A stretch of 64,000 nucleotides of DNA from Halomonas huangheensis (GCF_001431725.1 NZ_CP013106.1:4340001-4404000); one strand, 5' to 3'; numbered from the stretch's first letter, positions 33,715 through 42,011 are shown. The notes: generated from the letters alone by a model not told the origin. Made by a program: numbers and translations.

Positions 33715-34782
33715 ATGGCAGCGACTTCTTCGATCATGTCTGCCGTCGCATACCGAAAACACTCCACGCTGGCCGATCCAGACTGCCTTGTTGACGTGGA
33801 TGTTGAGCGACCGGTACCTGGGCCAAACGATCTGCGTGTTGCCGTTCGCGCCATTTCGGTCAACCCCGTGGATACCAAGATACGGGCGGGGCTGGTTACT
33901 GCGCCCGATACCGTTCAATGCCTGGGTTGGGATGCTGCCGGAATCGTGGAGGCTGTCGGCGAAGCCGTCACGCTGTTCCGGCCGGGCGATCAGGTGTACT
34001 ACGCTGGCTCGTTCGATCGCACTGGCAGCAATGCGCAGTTCCATCTGGTGGACGAGCGCATCGTCGGCCATATGCCCGAGAGCCTCAGCTTTGCCGAAGC
34101 GGCGGCGATGCCCCTGACTTCGCTGACCGCTTGGCAACTACTGTTCGATCGCCTGAGCGTGCCGCCCGGCAAGCCGGCCAATGCCGGCAGTCTTCTGGTG
34201 CTGGGCGGCGCAGGCGGCGTCGGCTCGATGCTGATCCAGTTCGCCCGTCGCCTGACCGGCCTGACAGTGATCGCCACGGCCTCGCGCCCGCAAAGCCGCG
34301 ACTGGTGCCTGGCCCTTGGGGCACACCACGTCATTGACCATCGGCAGCCCCTACCGGAACAAGTCAACGCGCTGCCGGTGCCCCCCGTCACGCACATTGC
34401 GGCGCTGTCGAACACGGCTGATCACTGGGGGGAGTTGGCTGAATTGATCGCCCCGCAAGGAAGGCTCGCCATCATTACCGACCACGACACGCTGGATGCA
34501 GTGCCGTTCAAAGCCAAGAGCGTGTCGCTGCATTGGGAAATGGTGTTCACGCGCCCGCTGTTCGGCACGCCGGACATGGTTGCGCAGCATCGCATCCTCG
34601 ACGAAGTGACCGCGCTAGTCGATGCCTGCGTGCTGCGCTCGACCGCCAACCGCGTGCTCTATCCCCTCGACGCCGCCCGTTTGCGTGAGGCGCATCGGCT
34701 GCTGGAAAACGGCGGCATGACCGGCAAGGTCGTGGTAGCCCGCTCTGCAGACGATGCAGTGAGGGCGGTCGTGGCAGACTAA
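33715..34782 (+). CDS. Zinc-type alcohol dehydrogenase/quinone oxidoreductase family
   Basis: This 355-residue MDR-superfamily enzyme has VAVRAISVNPVDTKIRAG and GWDAAGIVEAVGEAVTLFRP near the N-terminus and the NAD(P) site LVLGGAGGVGSMLIQFAR (about residues 160-177). The zinc ligands of true alcohol dehydrogenases are not evident, so a quinone/enone reductase (TIGR02817-like) is more likely. AGGAGG precedes the start by 5 bases; ATGs at 33712 and 33736 are alternatives. It probably detoxifies electrophiles under the divergent LysR. Confidence 0.87.
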   Translation: MAATSSIMSAVAYRKHSTLADPDCLVDVDVERPVPGPNDLRVAVRAISVNPVDTKIRAGLVTAPDTVQCLGWDAAGIVEAVGEAVTLFRPGDQVYYAGSFDRTGSNAQFHLVDERIVGHMPESLSFAEAAAMPLTSLTAWQLLFDRLSVPPGKPANAGSLLVLGGAGGVGSMLIQFARRLTGLTVIATASRPQSRDWCLALGAHHVIDHRQPLPEQVNALPVPPVTHIAALSNTADHWGELAELIAPQGRLAIITDHDTLDAVPFKAKSVSLHWEMVFTRPLFGTPDMVAQHRILDEVTALVDACVLRSTANRVLYPLDAARLREAHRLLENGGMTGKVVVARSADDAVRAVVAD

Positions 34783-34799
34783 TACAAGAACACTAAGTG

Positions 34800-35092
34800 A
34801 TGGAGCTTCGCCATCTTCGCTGCTTCCTGACTGTGGCCAAAGAACTCCATTTCGCCCCCCGCGAGGCGGAGAAGCTGCACATTGACCAGTCGCCACTATC
34901 ACGGGCAACCTAGGAGCTGGAAGAAGGCCTGAGTGTCCGGACTGCTCGAAGAGCTTTACGATGTGGGATTCGCGCAGTCCGGCGATGTAGGCGACGGCCT
35001 GCTGGCAGTGCTCGCTTGTCATGACCCGCTGGTGGTCGCAGTGCTGACCATCCATTCCTGTGTCAGTGCGCGGGCCTGCTCGACGGTCAAAA
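34800..35092 (+). pseudogene. LysR family regulator, degraded
   Basis: ATG at 34800 opens a LysR N-terminus, MELRHLRCFLTVAKELHFAP, then IDQSPLSRAT, and stops at TAG 34911 where the family continues KELE. Directly after, 34939-35092 reads as a central LysR segment: LLEELYDVGFAQSGDVGDGL, then HDPLVVAV. About 90 residues in between are missing and the rest of the gene is lost. It is a decayed copy within the cargo block. Confidence 0.75.
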
Positions 35093-35454
35093 AAAGGACC
35101 GACATCAAGCCTTTCGTGCAAATTACGCAAGGCTTGAAAGCATATACAGCGCAATAAGTTAGCTCTGTTTCGGGCCGATGGGCGAAAGCGCGGCGTTGTG
35201 GGCTGAGAGCCACATAAGAGCCTTGAGAAAGCAAGCTGGGTCGCGCTGCAGCGGTGACGATTGCCAAAGACCGCAAGCTTATCCGTAGATCTGAGTCTGC
35301 TCCCTCTACAATTGCTGTGAGCGCGCGCATTGAACTGCGCGGTTGGCGAATTGGATTGTTGATCATCGCACGTTTGGGAAGGCAATCGTTCCCGTCCGTA
35401 TTCCTGCCGCTAATCCCCGGCGGGTCGTTTCGAAGCGGGCACAGCTCGTGCTGC
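35093..35454. other. Gene-free stretch between cargo genes
   Basis: About 360 bases without a coding frame I can support. Some open frames cross it, but they lack ribosome sites and look like decayed sequence following the LysR remnant. Confidence 0.4.
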
Positions 35455-36351
35455 CTACTGTGCCAAGTGCTCTTTCAGATACTCGATGAAGCGCTGGACC
35501 TTCGCTGGCAGCAGGCGGGTTTCAGTGAGCGCATGCACTTCAATGGGAGTTGCCTGCCAGTCAGGCAATACCTGCCGAAGGCGCTGGGTGCCCCTCCCTG
35601 CGGTATCTGACACGCTCGGCGGCGCGAGCAGCGCGATGCCCAAGCCATCTGCGGCCAGGCGCTGCATCATGCCGACATTGTTGAGATGAAACCTGCCGTC
35701 CACGGCGACTTGGCACTTGGCTCCGTCACGCAGCAGTGTCCAATGGGTCTCGTTCGGAAAAAGAAGACATTCATGTTGCGATAGCTCGTCTGGCGTCCCT
35801 GGTTCGCCATGTGCATCCAGATAGGACGGCGATGCATAGAGACAGCGCGGCACATGCGCAATCTTGTGGCCGACAAGGTGAGAATCCGTCAGCGCCCCCA
35901 TGCGGATCGCCACATCGAAAGGTTCCGCGACGAGATCGACGCGGCGCGGCGTCAGATCGAATTCGAACGCGATACCGGGATAACGGTGGCAGAACTCTGG
36001 CAGGCGGGGGGTGAGGAACACGATGGCGAAGTCCACCGGCAAGGACACGCGAAGCACACCGCGTGGCTGCGACACCAGTTCGTCGAGCTGTTCGTGTGCC
36101 AGCCGCGCTTCCTCGACGATGCCCCGACTGCGCTCGAAATAGAGTTGTCCAGCTTCGGTCAGCTCGATGCGGCGCGTTGTGCGATGCAGCAGACGCAAGC
36201 CGATCGCCCTCTCCAATGCCTGTATCCGGCGCGACAGCGTCGAGCTTGGCATGCCCAGTGCCTCTGCCGCGCGGCGAAAGCTCTTAGCTCGAGCCACTTC
36301 GACGAACAGGCTCATGTCCCGCAAATGGTCGGTAGCGTGGTTTACTTTCAT
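35455..36351 (-). CDS. LysR family regulator (second)
   Basis: This 298-residue regulator has an HTH (MSLFVEVARAKSFRRAAEAL, MPSSTLSRRIQALERAIGLR) and a full effector domain with LDLTPRRVDLVAEPFDVAIRMG-like sequence, the motif of the DNA-binding subgroup near CrgA. It is divergent from the isochorismatase-fold gene with 122 nt between them and an ATATTT-N5-AAATAT dyad in that gap. It probably regulates the isochorismatase and GST genes. Confidence 0.9.
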   Translation of the reverse strand: MKVNHATDHLRDMSLFVEVARAKSFRRAAEALGMPSSTLSRRIQALERAIGLRLLHRTTRRIELTEAGQLYFERSRGIVEEARLAHEQLDELVSQPRGVLRVSLPVDFAIVFLTPRLPEFCHRYPGIAFEFDLTPRRVDLVAEPFDVAIRMGALTDSHLVGHKIAHVPRCLYASPSYLDAHGEPGTPDELSQHECLLFPNETHWTLLRDGAKCQVAVDGRFHLNNVGMMQRLAADGLGIALLAPPSVSDTAGRGTQRLRQVLPDWQATPIEVHALTETRLLPAKVQRFIEYLKEHLAQ

Positions 36352-36386
36352 TGCGCCAAAAATGGGATTCTTAAATGAGATTCTCT

Positions 36387-36403
36387 ATATTTACACCAAA
36401 TAT
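36387..36403. promoter_or_regulatory. Probable LysR operator
   Basis: ATATTT-ACACC-AAATAT is a perfect 6-bp dyad and fits T-N11-A. It lies between the second LysR gene and the isochorismatase-fold gene, within a locally AT-rich region where the divergent promoters must be. Confidence 0.5.
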
Positions 36404-36473
36404 GATTCATTGGATAGTGTGATCATGGCCGGGTGACACCTCAGAGCCCACCTTGCGTATCTGGAGAATTGCA

Positions 36474-37058
36474 ATGACAGACAACCGTGCTTCCTGGCGT
36501 GACGCCGCTGTCCTGCTCATCGACCATCAGGTCGGCACGATGAGCTGGGTGAAATCGATCTCTTTCGAGGAAATGAAGCGCAACGCGCTGATGCTCGCCC
36601 AAACCGCTCGCATCCTGAAGTTGCCTGTAGTCCTGACATCTAGCATGGAAGACCATGCCCAAGGTCCGCTGTTGAGCGAACTCGCAGAGATACTGCCCCA
36701 GCAGTTCCAGTCGCGCATCCAGCGCGCGGGCATCGTCAATGCCATGCATGACGACCAGTTCGCTGCGGCCGTGAAGGCGACCGGGCGCAGAACGTTCATC
36801 GTCGCCGGAGTCACGAATGACGTGTGTACGGTGTTTCCAGTGCTGACCCTGCTGGAGGCTGGCTATGAAGTGCTAGTCGTAGCCGATGCCGGAGGTTCAC
36901 CCGGCAAGATGGCCGATGAGCTGTCGCTTGATCGGATGCAACATGCGGGTGCCACGCTGTTGGGCACGAATCAGTTGCTGGCAGGTTTGGCGGGGGACTG
37001 GTCGACACCGGAAGGTGGCCAGATCGTCGAAGTGATCGGCCAGGCCTTGCAGGCCTGA
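36474..37058 (+). CDS. Isochorismatase-fold cysteine hydrolase
   Basis: This 194-residue enzyme has the catalytic triad of the family: Asp in AVLLIDHQVG, a Lys/Arg region around RIQRAGIVNAMHDDQF, and Cys in VAGVTNDVCTVFP. It resembles the hydrolases often placed beside GSTs and LysR regulators (YcaC-like group). GGAG stands 7 bases before the ATG. The substrate is unknown. It is 43 nt upstream of the GST and presumably cotranscribed with it. Confidence 0.9.
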   Translation: MTDNRASWRDAAVLLIDHQVGTMSWVKSISFEEMKRNALMLAQTARILKLPVVLTSSMEDHAQGPLLSELAEILPQQFQSRIQRAGIVNAMHDDQFAAAVKATGRRTFIVAGVTNDVCTVFPVLTLLEAGYEVLVVADAGGSPGKMADELSLDRMQHAGATLLGTNQLLAGLAGDWSTPEGGQIVEVIGQALQA

Positions 37059-37101
37059 TCGCAGAACGGGCTGGCCGAGCAACACTGGGAGGAATAGAGC
37101 C

Positions 37102-37713
37102 ATGAAGCTTTACTACGCGCCTGGCACCTGTGCCGTCGCCTGCTGGATCGCCCTGGAATGGGCCGGTGCCGACTTTGAGGCCGTACGGGCTGACTCTGCT
37201 TCGGAGACCTTCCGTCGCATCAACCCGCTGGCCATGGTGCCTGCGCTTGACATCGGTGGGCCACGGGCAATGACACAGGCTGATGCGATTCTGGCGTACA
37301 TCGCAGAGATGTATCCTGATGCGCAACTCGGCCCAGACGCTGATGCGCAAGGCCGTTTTGAGTTTGCCGAGAGCATGGCTTTCCTGACGGGTGATTTTCA
37401 CCCCGCGTTCTGGCCTTTCTTCGCGCCACAGCGCTTCACCACGGACCACACACCCCACGCGCTTGACCAGGTTCGCGCAGCATCTTACGTTCGTATCGAT
37501 CGCGTCATGCAGCATCTCGACCGACTAATCGGGCAAGGTAGCCACGTGTACCGGGAGCGTCGTACCGTCGCCGACGCCTATGCCTACATCATGGTGAGAT
37601 GGACGGCCAAGCTGCCCAGAACCTGGAAGGATTATCCAAACATTGCACGCTTCCATGTGCGCATGGACCAGGATCCGACCGTACAGGACGTACTGGGCCG
37701 TTCGACCGCATGA
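37102..37713 (+). CDS. Glutathione S-transferase
   Basis: This 203-residue protein has the thioredoxin-type N-terminal domain (MKLYYAPGTCAVACWIALEW; cis-Pro in INPLAMVPALDI; QADAILAYIAEMYPD for glutathione binding) and the helical C-terminal domain (TVADAYAYIMVRW). The CxxA-type N-terminus, TCAVACWI, is that of beta-class bacterial GSTs. GGAGG precedes the ATG. With the isochorismatase fold and quinone reductase it forms an electrophile-handling cargo set. Confidence 0.92.
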   Translation: MKLYYAPGTCAVACWIALEWAGADFEAVRADSASETFRRINPLAMVPALDIGGPRAMTQADAILAYIAEMYPDAQLGPDADAQGRFEFAESMAFLTGDFHPAFWPFFAPQRFTTDHTPHALDQVRAASYVRIDRVMQHLDRLIGQGSHVYRERRTVADAYAYIMVRWTAKLPRTWKDYPNIARFHVRMDQDPTVQDVLGRSTA

Positions 37714-37889
37714 TTTGATTTGTCCCGGCGAGGCATCGTGGCGATCGCGGCTCACAGGGTCGTCTGCGATGTTCAGACCGCTTTGCATTGAGCAGCATTC
37801 TTTGCAGCAAGCACGGCACGCAACAAACTCCATAGTGCTCAGACCAACTTGTGCTGGCTACCCCGTGATCCGGTGCCCTTCCTGACCCC

Positions 37890-37970
37890 TCAATCTCCTG
37901 CCATGAAGGCTTCAAGCATGTGCGGAATCAGATCTTCGGCAGCAAGCTGATGGTTCAGATAATCACTCAT
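37890..37970 (-). CDS. 26-residue small ORF
   Basis: ATG at 37970 reads MSDYLNHQLAAEDLIPHMLE and six more residues before TGA. GGAG lies 7 bases upstream. A CCGGGG-type hairpin in its leader resembles those before the neighbouring genes. The peptide is acidic and amphipathic. Too short for a family call, but the ribosome site and leader support translation. Confidence 0.4.
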   Translation of the reverse strand: MSDYLNHQLAAEDLIPHMLEAFMAGD

Positions 37971-37995
37971 GGGATCGCTCCAATATGTTGACGGA

Positions 37996-38026
37996 ACCAC
38001 CCCTCCAGGGCGTGGCCCCGGTTGGG
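37996..38026 (-). promoter_or_regulatory. Leader hairpin before the 26-residue ORF
   Basis: The plus strand reads ACCACCCCTCC, AGGGCGTGGCC, CCGGTTGGG. The CCGG/CCCTCC arms form an imperfect stem of the same family as 38360-38376 and 38437-38471. It lies 26 nt before the ORF start. Confidence 0.3.
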
Positions 38027-38048
38027 TGATTTGGTTCAGTTGGATGAA

Positions 38049-38324
38049 CTACAGCGGCTCAAGACGATGGAAGAGTTGCCATGAAGGGCGATCAGCAAAG
38101 GCTTCCAGGGCCGCTTCGGGCGTCTCGCCACTGAAAGGGCGTGACTGTCGATCAAACGCGATCCATTCAGCGTGCCCATCATCGACTTCGACAGAGTAGG
38201 CGCGCCTGATATGACCAATCGGAAGAGCCGGCCAAGCGGGATTGCCCTCATAAATGGCATATGAGACGCGGTAAGCCTCTTCCGCGTGCTCATGGTATTT
38301 CGTCACCAGGCAGTAGAGACGCAT
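38049..38324 (-). CDS. Hypothetical small protein
   Basis: This 91-residue protein begins MRLYCLVTKYHEHAEEAYRV and contains YSVEVDDGHAEWIAFDRQSR. It is soluble and acidic with no recognised family. GGAG lies 8 bases before the ATG at 38324; a longer frame begins at 38405 but would run through the hairpin leader. It follows DUF3577 and is probably on the same transcript. Confidence 0.55.
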   Translation of the reverse strand: MRLYCLVTKYHEHAEEAYRVSYAIYEGNPAWPALPIGHIRRAYSVEVDDGHAEWIAFDRQSRPFSGETPEAALEAFADRPSWQLFHRLEPL

Positions 38325-38359
38325 CAAATTGACTCCATGGTTGAGATGAAGCCATCCCA

Positions 38360-38376
38360 CCGGGGAATGGCCCCGG
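38360..38376 (-). promoter_or_regulatory. Leader hairpin before the 91-residue gene
   Basis: CCGGGG and CCCCGG form a perfect 6-bp stem around AATGG, about 36 nt before the start codon. It is one of the GGGG/CCCC hairpins seen before small ICE genes. Confidence 0.4.
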
Positions 38377-38436
38377 AAAGGAGAGGAAATGCTAAATCGC
38401 GACATGGGTATTTGAGAGGGGTACGAACATCAACCT

Positions 38437-38471
38437 CCATCCAACCGGGAATGCCCCGGTTGAATGGATGG
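38437..38471 (-). repeat. Hairpin between DUF3577 and the next gene
   Basis: CCATCC-A-ACCGGG-AATG-CCCCGGT-TGAAT-GGATGG folds into two stacked stems. It lies 17 nt after the DUF3577 stop. It belongs to the same hairpin family and could also slow transcription after DUF3577. Confidence 0.45.
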
Positions 38472-38487
38472 TTGGAAGTGCAGAGAT

Positions 38488-39042
38488 TCAGTGCATCGCC
38501 GGTGAATCAAAGGATCCAGCGGCTTCACCTGAATGGACGGCAGCGTAGCTGCTGGGAACCGGTGATGCCTCGGGGGCACTACTGGACTCCTGAGCGGCTT
38601 CGGACTGCTGGTCCTGTGATTCAGCAGCCTCTGCCTGATCATTGTCGCGACGAGGGGCCTGATAGACCATTTCGCCATCGATCTTGATCCAGCTTATGAA
38701 GAGCAGACGGGCTTTCAAACTGACGCCTGTTTGCCCAGCACGATCACCTTTTGAGTAGGTGAAAGTGTCGGTCCACAGATCGCCAAGCTTGAAGCTGATC
38801 AACACCTTCTTCTTCATGTTGACCGCCTGTTCACACTTCTTGACCAGCTTCTCTGCTTCACGACCGCTTACGCGGCAGTCAAAGCGGGTATAGCTGACGT
38901 CATCGGAAGGACCGTTGAGCGCCGCTATGTCGCAGGCCCAGAAAGCGTTACCGCGTTTCGGCGTCACCTCACGAACACGATTGAGGTAGCCGACGCCAGT
39001 GATGTGAAGATCGAAGAATTGCTTATCGGTGGAAGTCGTCAT
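38488..39042 (-). CDS. ICE replication-associated protein, DUF3577 (STY4534 family)
   Basis: This 184-residue protein begins TDKQFFDLHITGVGYLNRVR and continues AFWACDIAALNGPSDDVSYT, the DUF3577 signature of single-strand-binding-like ICE proteins. The C-terminal 45 residues are low-complexity (Glu, Gln, Ser, Ala). It lies downstream of topB, separated by an 850-nt gene-free stretch that holds a structured RNA and a bulged hairpin, so it may have its own promoter. GGAG precedes the ATG. Confidence 0.9.
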   Translation of the reverse strand: MTTSTDKQFFDLHITGVGYLNRVREVTPKRGNAFWACDIAALNGPSDDVSYTRFDCRVSGREAEKLVKKCEQAVNMKKKVLISFKLGDLWTDTFTYSKGDRAGQTGVSLKARLLFISWIKIDGEMVYQAPRRDNDQAEAAESQDQQSEAAQESSSAPEASPVPSSYAAVHSGEAAGSFDSPAMH

Positions 39043-39090
39043 GGTGATTCTCCTGGAGTTGAGACATACGAATCCGGGAGATACACCATC

Positions 39091-39119
39091 CCCATCGGGG
39101 AAGTGTTTCCCCGGATGGG
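39091..39119 (-). promoter_or_regulatory. Leader hairpin, bulged-G type, before DUF3577
   Basis: CCCAT-CGGGGA-AGTGTT-TCCCCG-G-ATGGG has 11 base pairs with a single bulged G, the same as at 126-152. The one differing pair is C-G here and T-A there. It lies about 50 nt before the DUF3577 start. Confidence 0.5.
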
Positions 39120-39150
39120 TGGTTCGGCAAAGTGCCGAGATTTAGAAGTC

Positions 39151-39249
39151 TGCATCCAACCCGTCAGGGTGCCGTCTCTCGGGATGCGTTACGGCTTTGG
39201 GAGGTGCCCCGAAGGGCAAAGGGCGCTGTTGTTACCGTCAACAGCCAAC
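39151..39249 (-). ncRNA. Candidate structured RNA, copy 1
   Basis: The minus strand carries the same motif as 482-577. Stems are GCTGTTG/CAACAGC, TGCCC-TTCG-GGGCA, GCCGT/ACGGC and ACCC-TGAC-GGGT, with GCATCC in the third loop complementary to GGATGC at the 3' end. Relative to the other copy, a C-G pair in the first stem becomes U-A and a G-C pair in the fourth becomes A-U, so pairing is kept while sequence changes. It lies 110 nt before the DUF3577 start. Confidence 0.62.
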
Positions 39250-39892
39250 GTCTGACACCTTTAGGATTGCGCTACTCACGTAATACGTCAACCCTGAAAT
39301 TCGATCGTCAATCTCAAGCCGGGGCCGCGAGGACTTGCCTCGCCGCCTCGCCTTGGGATTGAGGACCAATACCGCAAGTCGAATCAGCTACCGGATACCG
39401 GTGCGGGTAGCGTGTGAAGATTGCCATTATGCCGGCCATCAATCGTCATGCCCCTCGTAGTCATGCGATCGAATCTGCCTCTGCATCCCGTCCCGTTTCA
39501 TGGCGTTGGACAGGTAGGTTTGTGCGCGGATCCCCGCACAAAGGGAGCCGGGGGGTCAGGCGACCGGCACCGCCAGGGTGAAGCTCAGTCCAACCGGCCA
39601 GCAAGAAACCCAGTAGAGGGCATCTTGCTGGCTGGTCAAACCTGACTAAAGGAGGTGGTCGACGACCGGTCGACCTGAAACATAAGGAACCTGGAACCCG
39701 ATACATGCCAATGTAATGCAAAGAGTCTTTGCGGGTGGGTGCGCGTTTTCGCCAGGTGTTCGCGCTTTGGGATCAGACCCATGGAGAGTCCAAAGGGACC
39801 AACTGATAACCGTCAGTTGGCAACGGGGTATGGCCCCAATTATCAAGCAGTGTTGCCATTATGGCAAGGAAGACGCCGGTGACTGCACCATC
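39250..39892. other. 640-base gene-free stretch between topB and the structured RNA
   Basis: No coding frame is convincing. Visible elements are an imperfect palindrome TGTGCGCGGATCCCCGCACA near 39520-39540 and a perfect 8-bp hairpin CCAACTGA-TAACCG-TCAGTTGG near 39799-39820, which could end topB transcription. A GTCGACGACCGGTCGAC palindrome-like word lies near 39658-39675. Its size and several dyads make an origin-type function possible, but nothing identifies one. Confidence 0.4.
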
Positions 39893-41938
39893 TCATGATG
39901 TACTACCACTGGCCCCCTTTCTGGATCTCGATTTTCGAGCACCCGATTTCCCCTTCTTCTTGCCGATCGCCTTCGTGCCCTTGCACTCGGGATACCGGCT
40001 ACAGCCCCAGAATGGCCCATCATCCCCGTTCCTCTTGCGCATCTTGGCCTGACACAGCGGACAGCTCTCGCTCGGCATTTCCGGGAGATTCAAGCGGGGT
40101 TGCTGGAGCGCCAGGCCGATGAGCTTGTCGAGCAGGACGTTCTGACGTTGCATGAAGTCATCCAGCGACAAGGATCCTTCTTCGACCTGATCCAGCGCCT
40201 GCTCCCACAGTGCTGTCATTCCGGGGTTACTGATTTGCGGCGGGAGCGCCGCAATCAATGCCTGCCCCAGCGGAGTGGACACGATCGTGCGCCCCTTCTT
40301 GCACAGGAATCCTCGAGCCAGCAGCGTCTCGATGATCCCGGATCGTGTCGCTTCGGTGCCAATGCCCGCGCTCTCACGCAATCGCGCCTTCAGGCGCTCA
40401 TCCGTCACGAATCGCGCCGCATTGGTCATGGCTGAGATAAGCGTACCTTCCGAGAAGGGCTTCGGGGGTTGTGTCTGACGATCCTTGAGCTGGATCGCCT
40501 GCACAGAACAACTCTCCCCCTGACGAAGTGGCGGGAGCGCCTGCGCTCCAGCGGTTTCGTCGTCATCCGCATCACTGTCGTCCTGCCCTTTGCTCTTCCC
40601 ACGAGGAAACAGCGCTTTCCACCCCTCGACCTGCACCTGTCGACCCGAGGCCACGAAACGCTCCCCGTCCAGATCCAATTGCACGTCGGTCTGATCGTAC
40701 TCATGCGCAGGAAGAAACTGGGCGAGGTAGTGACGCCGAATGAGCTCATAGACCTGACGTTCGGCTTCGCTCATCCGCGAGATGTCACAGGTGGAGGTGG
40801 TGGGGATGATGCCATGGTGAGCCGTTATCTTGCTGTCGTTCCACACACGGCTCTGTAGATTCATATCCAGACGCTCGATGACCGGTGAGAGCGAGGCATC
40901 CGAATGCAGGAGCGCCTTCACGACTACCCCGACTTCGGACAGCATCGATGTCGGTAGGTATCGGCAGTCAGTACGAGGATAGGTTGTCGCTTTATGGGTC
41001 TCGTAGAGCGACTGCGCGATATCGAGAACCTTCTGCGCCCCGAACCCGAATCGTCGAGAGCACTCCTGCTGCAGCGTGCCGAGGCTCATCACCAGTGGTG
41101 CAGCTTCACGTTTCCGTTTGGTCTCGACCGTTACCACGCTCGCCTGTCCGCTCTGCCCTCGCAAGGCTACTGCTTGCGCGGCCTCACGATTGATGCAGCG
41201 TCCTTCCTCATCGAGCCAGGAATCGTTGCTCGGTACCCACTTGGCCTGGAAGGCACCACCTTGAGCCTGCAAGTTGGCCAGCACCTCCCAGAAGGGTTTG
41301 GGGACGAAATTGGCGATCTCCTGGTCACGCCGGACGACAATCCCCAATACCGGTGTCTGTACCCGGCCCACCGACAGCACGCCATCGAAGCCCTGCTGAC
41401 GGGCCAGCACCGTGAACGCTCGCGTCAGGTTCATGCCCACCAGCCAATCCGCACGCGAGCGCCCCAGTCCTGCCTGATACAGCGAGACGGTCGATGCTCC
41501 GGGACGAATGCTTGCCAGCCCCTTGCGAATCGACGTTTCGTCCAGCGCAGACAACCACAGTCGAGATACCTGCCCCCGGTAGCGACAGGCATCAAGGATC
41601 TCACGCCCAATCACTTCTCCCTCGCGGTCTGCATCCGTGGCCACCACCACCTCGCTGCACTGCTTCAGCAGGCCCTGGATGACCTTGAACTGTTTGGCCG
41701 CATCCTTGCGTACGACAGTTTTCCACTGGACCGGTCGGATCGGGAGCGAGTCCAACGACCAGCGCTTGAGCGCGGGGTCATAGGCATCAGGAGGAGCTTG
41801 CTCGAGCAGGTGGCCGACAGCCCAGGTGACAGTGACGTCATCACCATGAAGGCATCCGTTTCCACGGCGGGTGGCACCCAACACCTTGCCGATGTCACGC
41901 GCCTGGTTGGGTTTTTCGCAGAGAAATAATCGAGACAT
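39893..41938 (-). CDS. topB: DNA topoisomerase III (type IA)
   Basis: This 681-residue enzyme relaxes and unlinks single-stranded DNA. It begins MSRLFLCEKPNQARDIGKVL with the Toprim motif VVATDADREGEVIGREI near residue 100, the active-site Tyr in TTYPRTDCRYLP near 323, and a C-terminal zinc-finger remnant CPLCQAKMRKRNGDDGPFWG followed by CSRYPECKG. The end is basic. The ATG at 41938 matches other TopB starts; a GTG five codons upstream also exists. Its ribosome site lies within a 10-bp leader hairpin. Confidence 0.95.
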   Translation of the reverse strand: MSRLFLCEKPNQARDIGKVLGATRRGNGCLHGDDVTVTWAVGHLLEQAPPDAYDPALKRWSLDSLPIRPVQWKTVVRKDAAKQFKVIQGLLKQCSEVVVATDADREGEVIGREILDACRYRGQVSRLWLSALDETSIRKGLASIRPGASTVSLYQAGLGRSRADWLVGMNLTRAFTVLARQQGFDGVLSVGRVQTPVLGIVVRRDQEIANFVPKPFWEVLANLQAQGGAFQAKWVPSNDSWLDEEGRCINREAAQAVALRGQSGQASVVTVETKRKREAAPLVMSLGTLQQECSRRFGFGAQKVLDIAQSLYETHKATTYPRTDCRYLPTSMLSEVGVVVKALLHSDASLSPVIERLDMNLQSRVWNDSKITAHHGIIPTTSTCDISRMSEAERQVYELIRRHYLAQFLPAHEYDQTDVQLDLDGERFVASGRQVQVEGWKALFPRGKSKGQDDSDADDDETAGAQALPPLRQGESCSVQAIQLKDRQTQPPKPFSEGTLISAMTNAARFVTDERLKARLRESAGIGTEATRSGIIETLLARGFLCKKGRTIVSTPLGQALIAALPPQISNPGMTALWEQALDQVEEGSLSLDDFMQRQNVLLDKLIGLALQQPRLNLPEMPSESCPLCQAKMRKRNGDDGPFWGCSRYPECKGTKAIGKKKGKSGARKSRSRKGASGSTS

Positions 41939-41942
41939 AAAT

Positions 41943-41971
41943 CTGGGCCTCACAAGAAGTATGAGGCCCAG
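41943..41971 (-). promoter_or_regulatory. topB leader hairpin covering the ribosome site
   Basis: CTGGGCCTCA and TGAGGCCCAG form a perfect 10-bp stem with a 9-nt loop. On the minus strand the 3' arm contains TGAGG, the only plausible ribosome site, 9 nt before the ATG. When folded the site is paired, so translation should be low unless the hairpin is opened. Confidence 0.6.
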
Positions 41972-42001
41972 CGTGCAGGGATAGAGCAGTGGAATCAGTC
42001 T

Positions 42002-42011
42002 GAAACGTTAA
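42002..42011 (-). promoter_or_regulatory. Shared ICE operon box (topB)
   Basis: The minus strand reads TTAACGTTTC, 64 nt before the topB ATG, inside the gap between the TraR/DksA-type gene and topB. It implies that topB has its own promoter. Confidence 0.6.

Noticed and set aside
39646..39846. 66-codon minus-strand frame in the gap behind topB
   Set aside because: No ribosome site, unlikely composition, and it crosses palindromes; the region reads better as non-coding.
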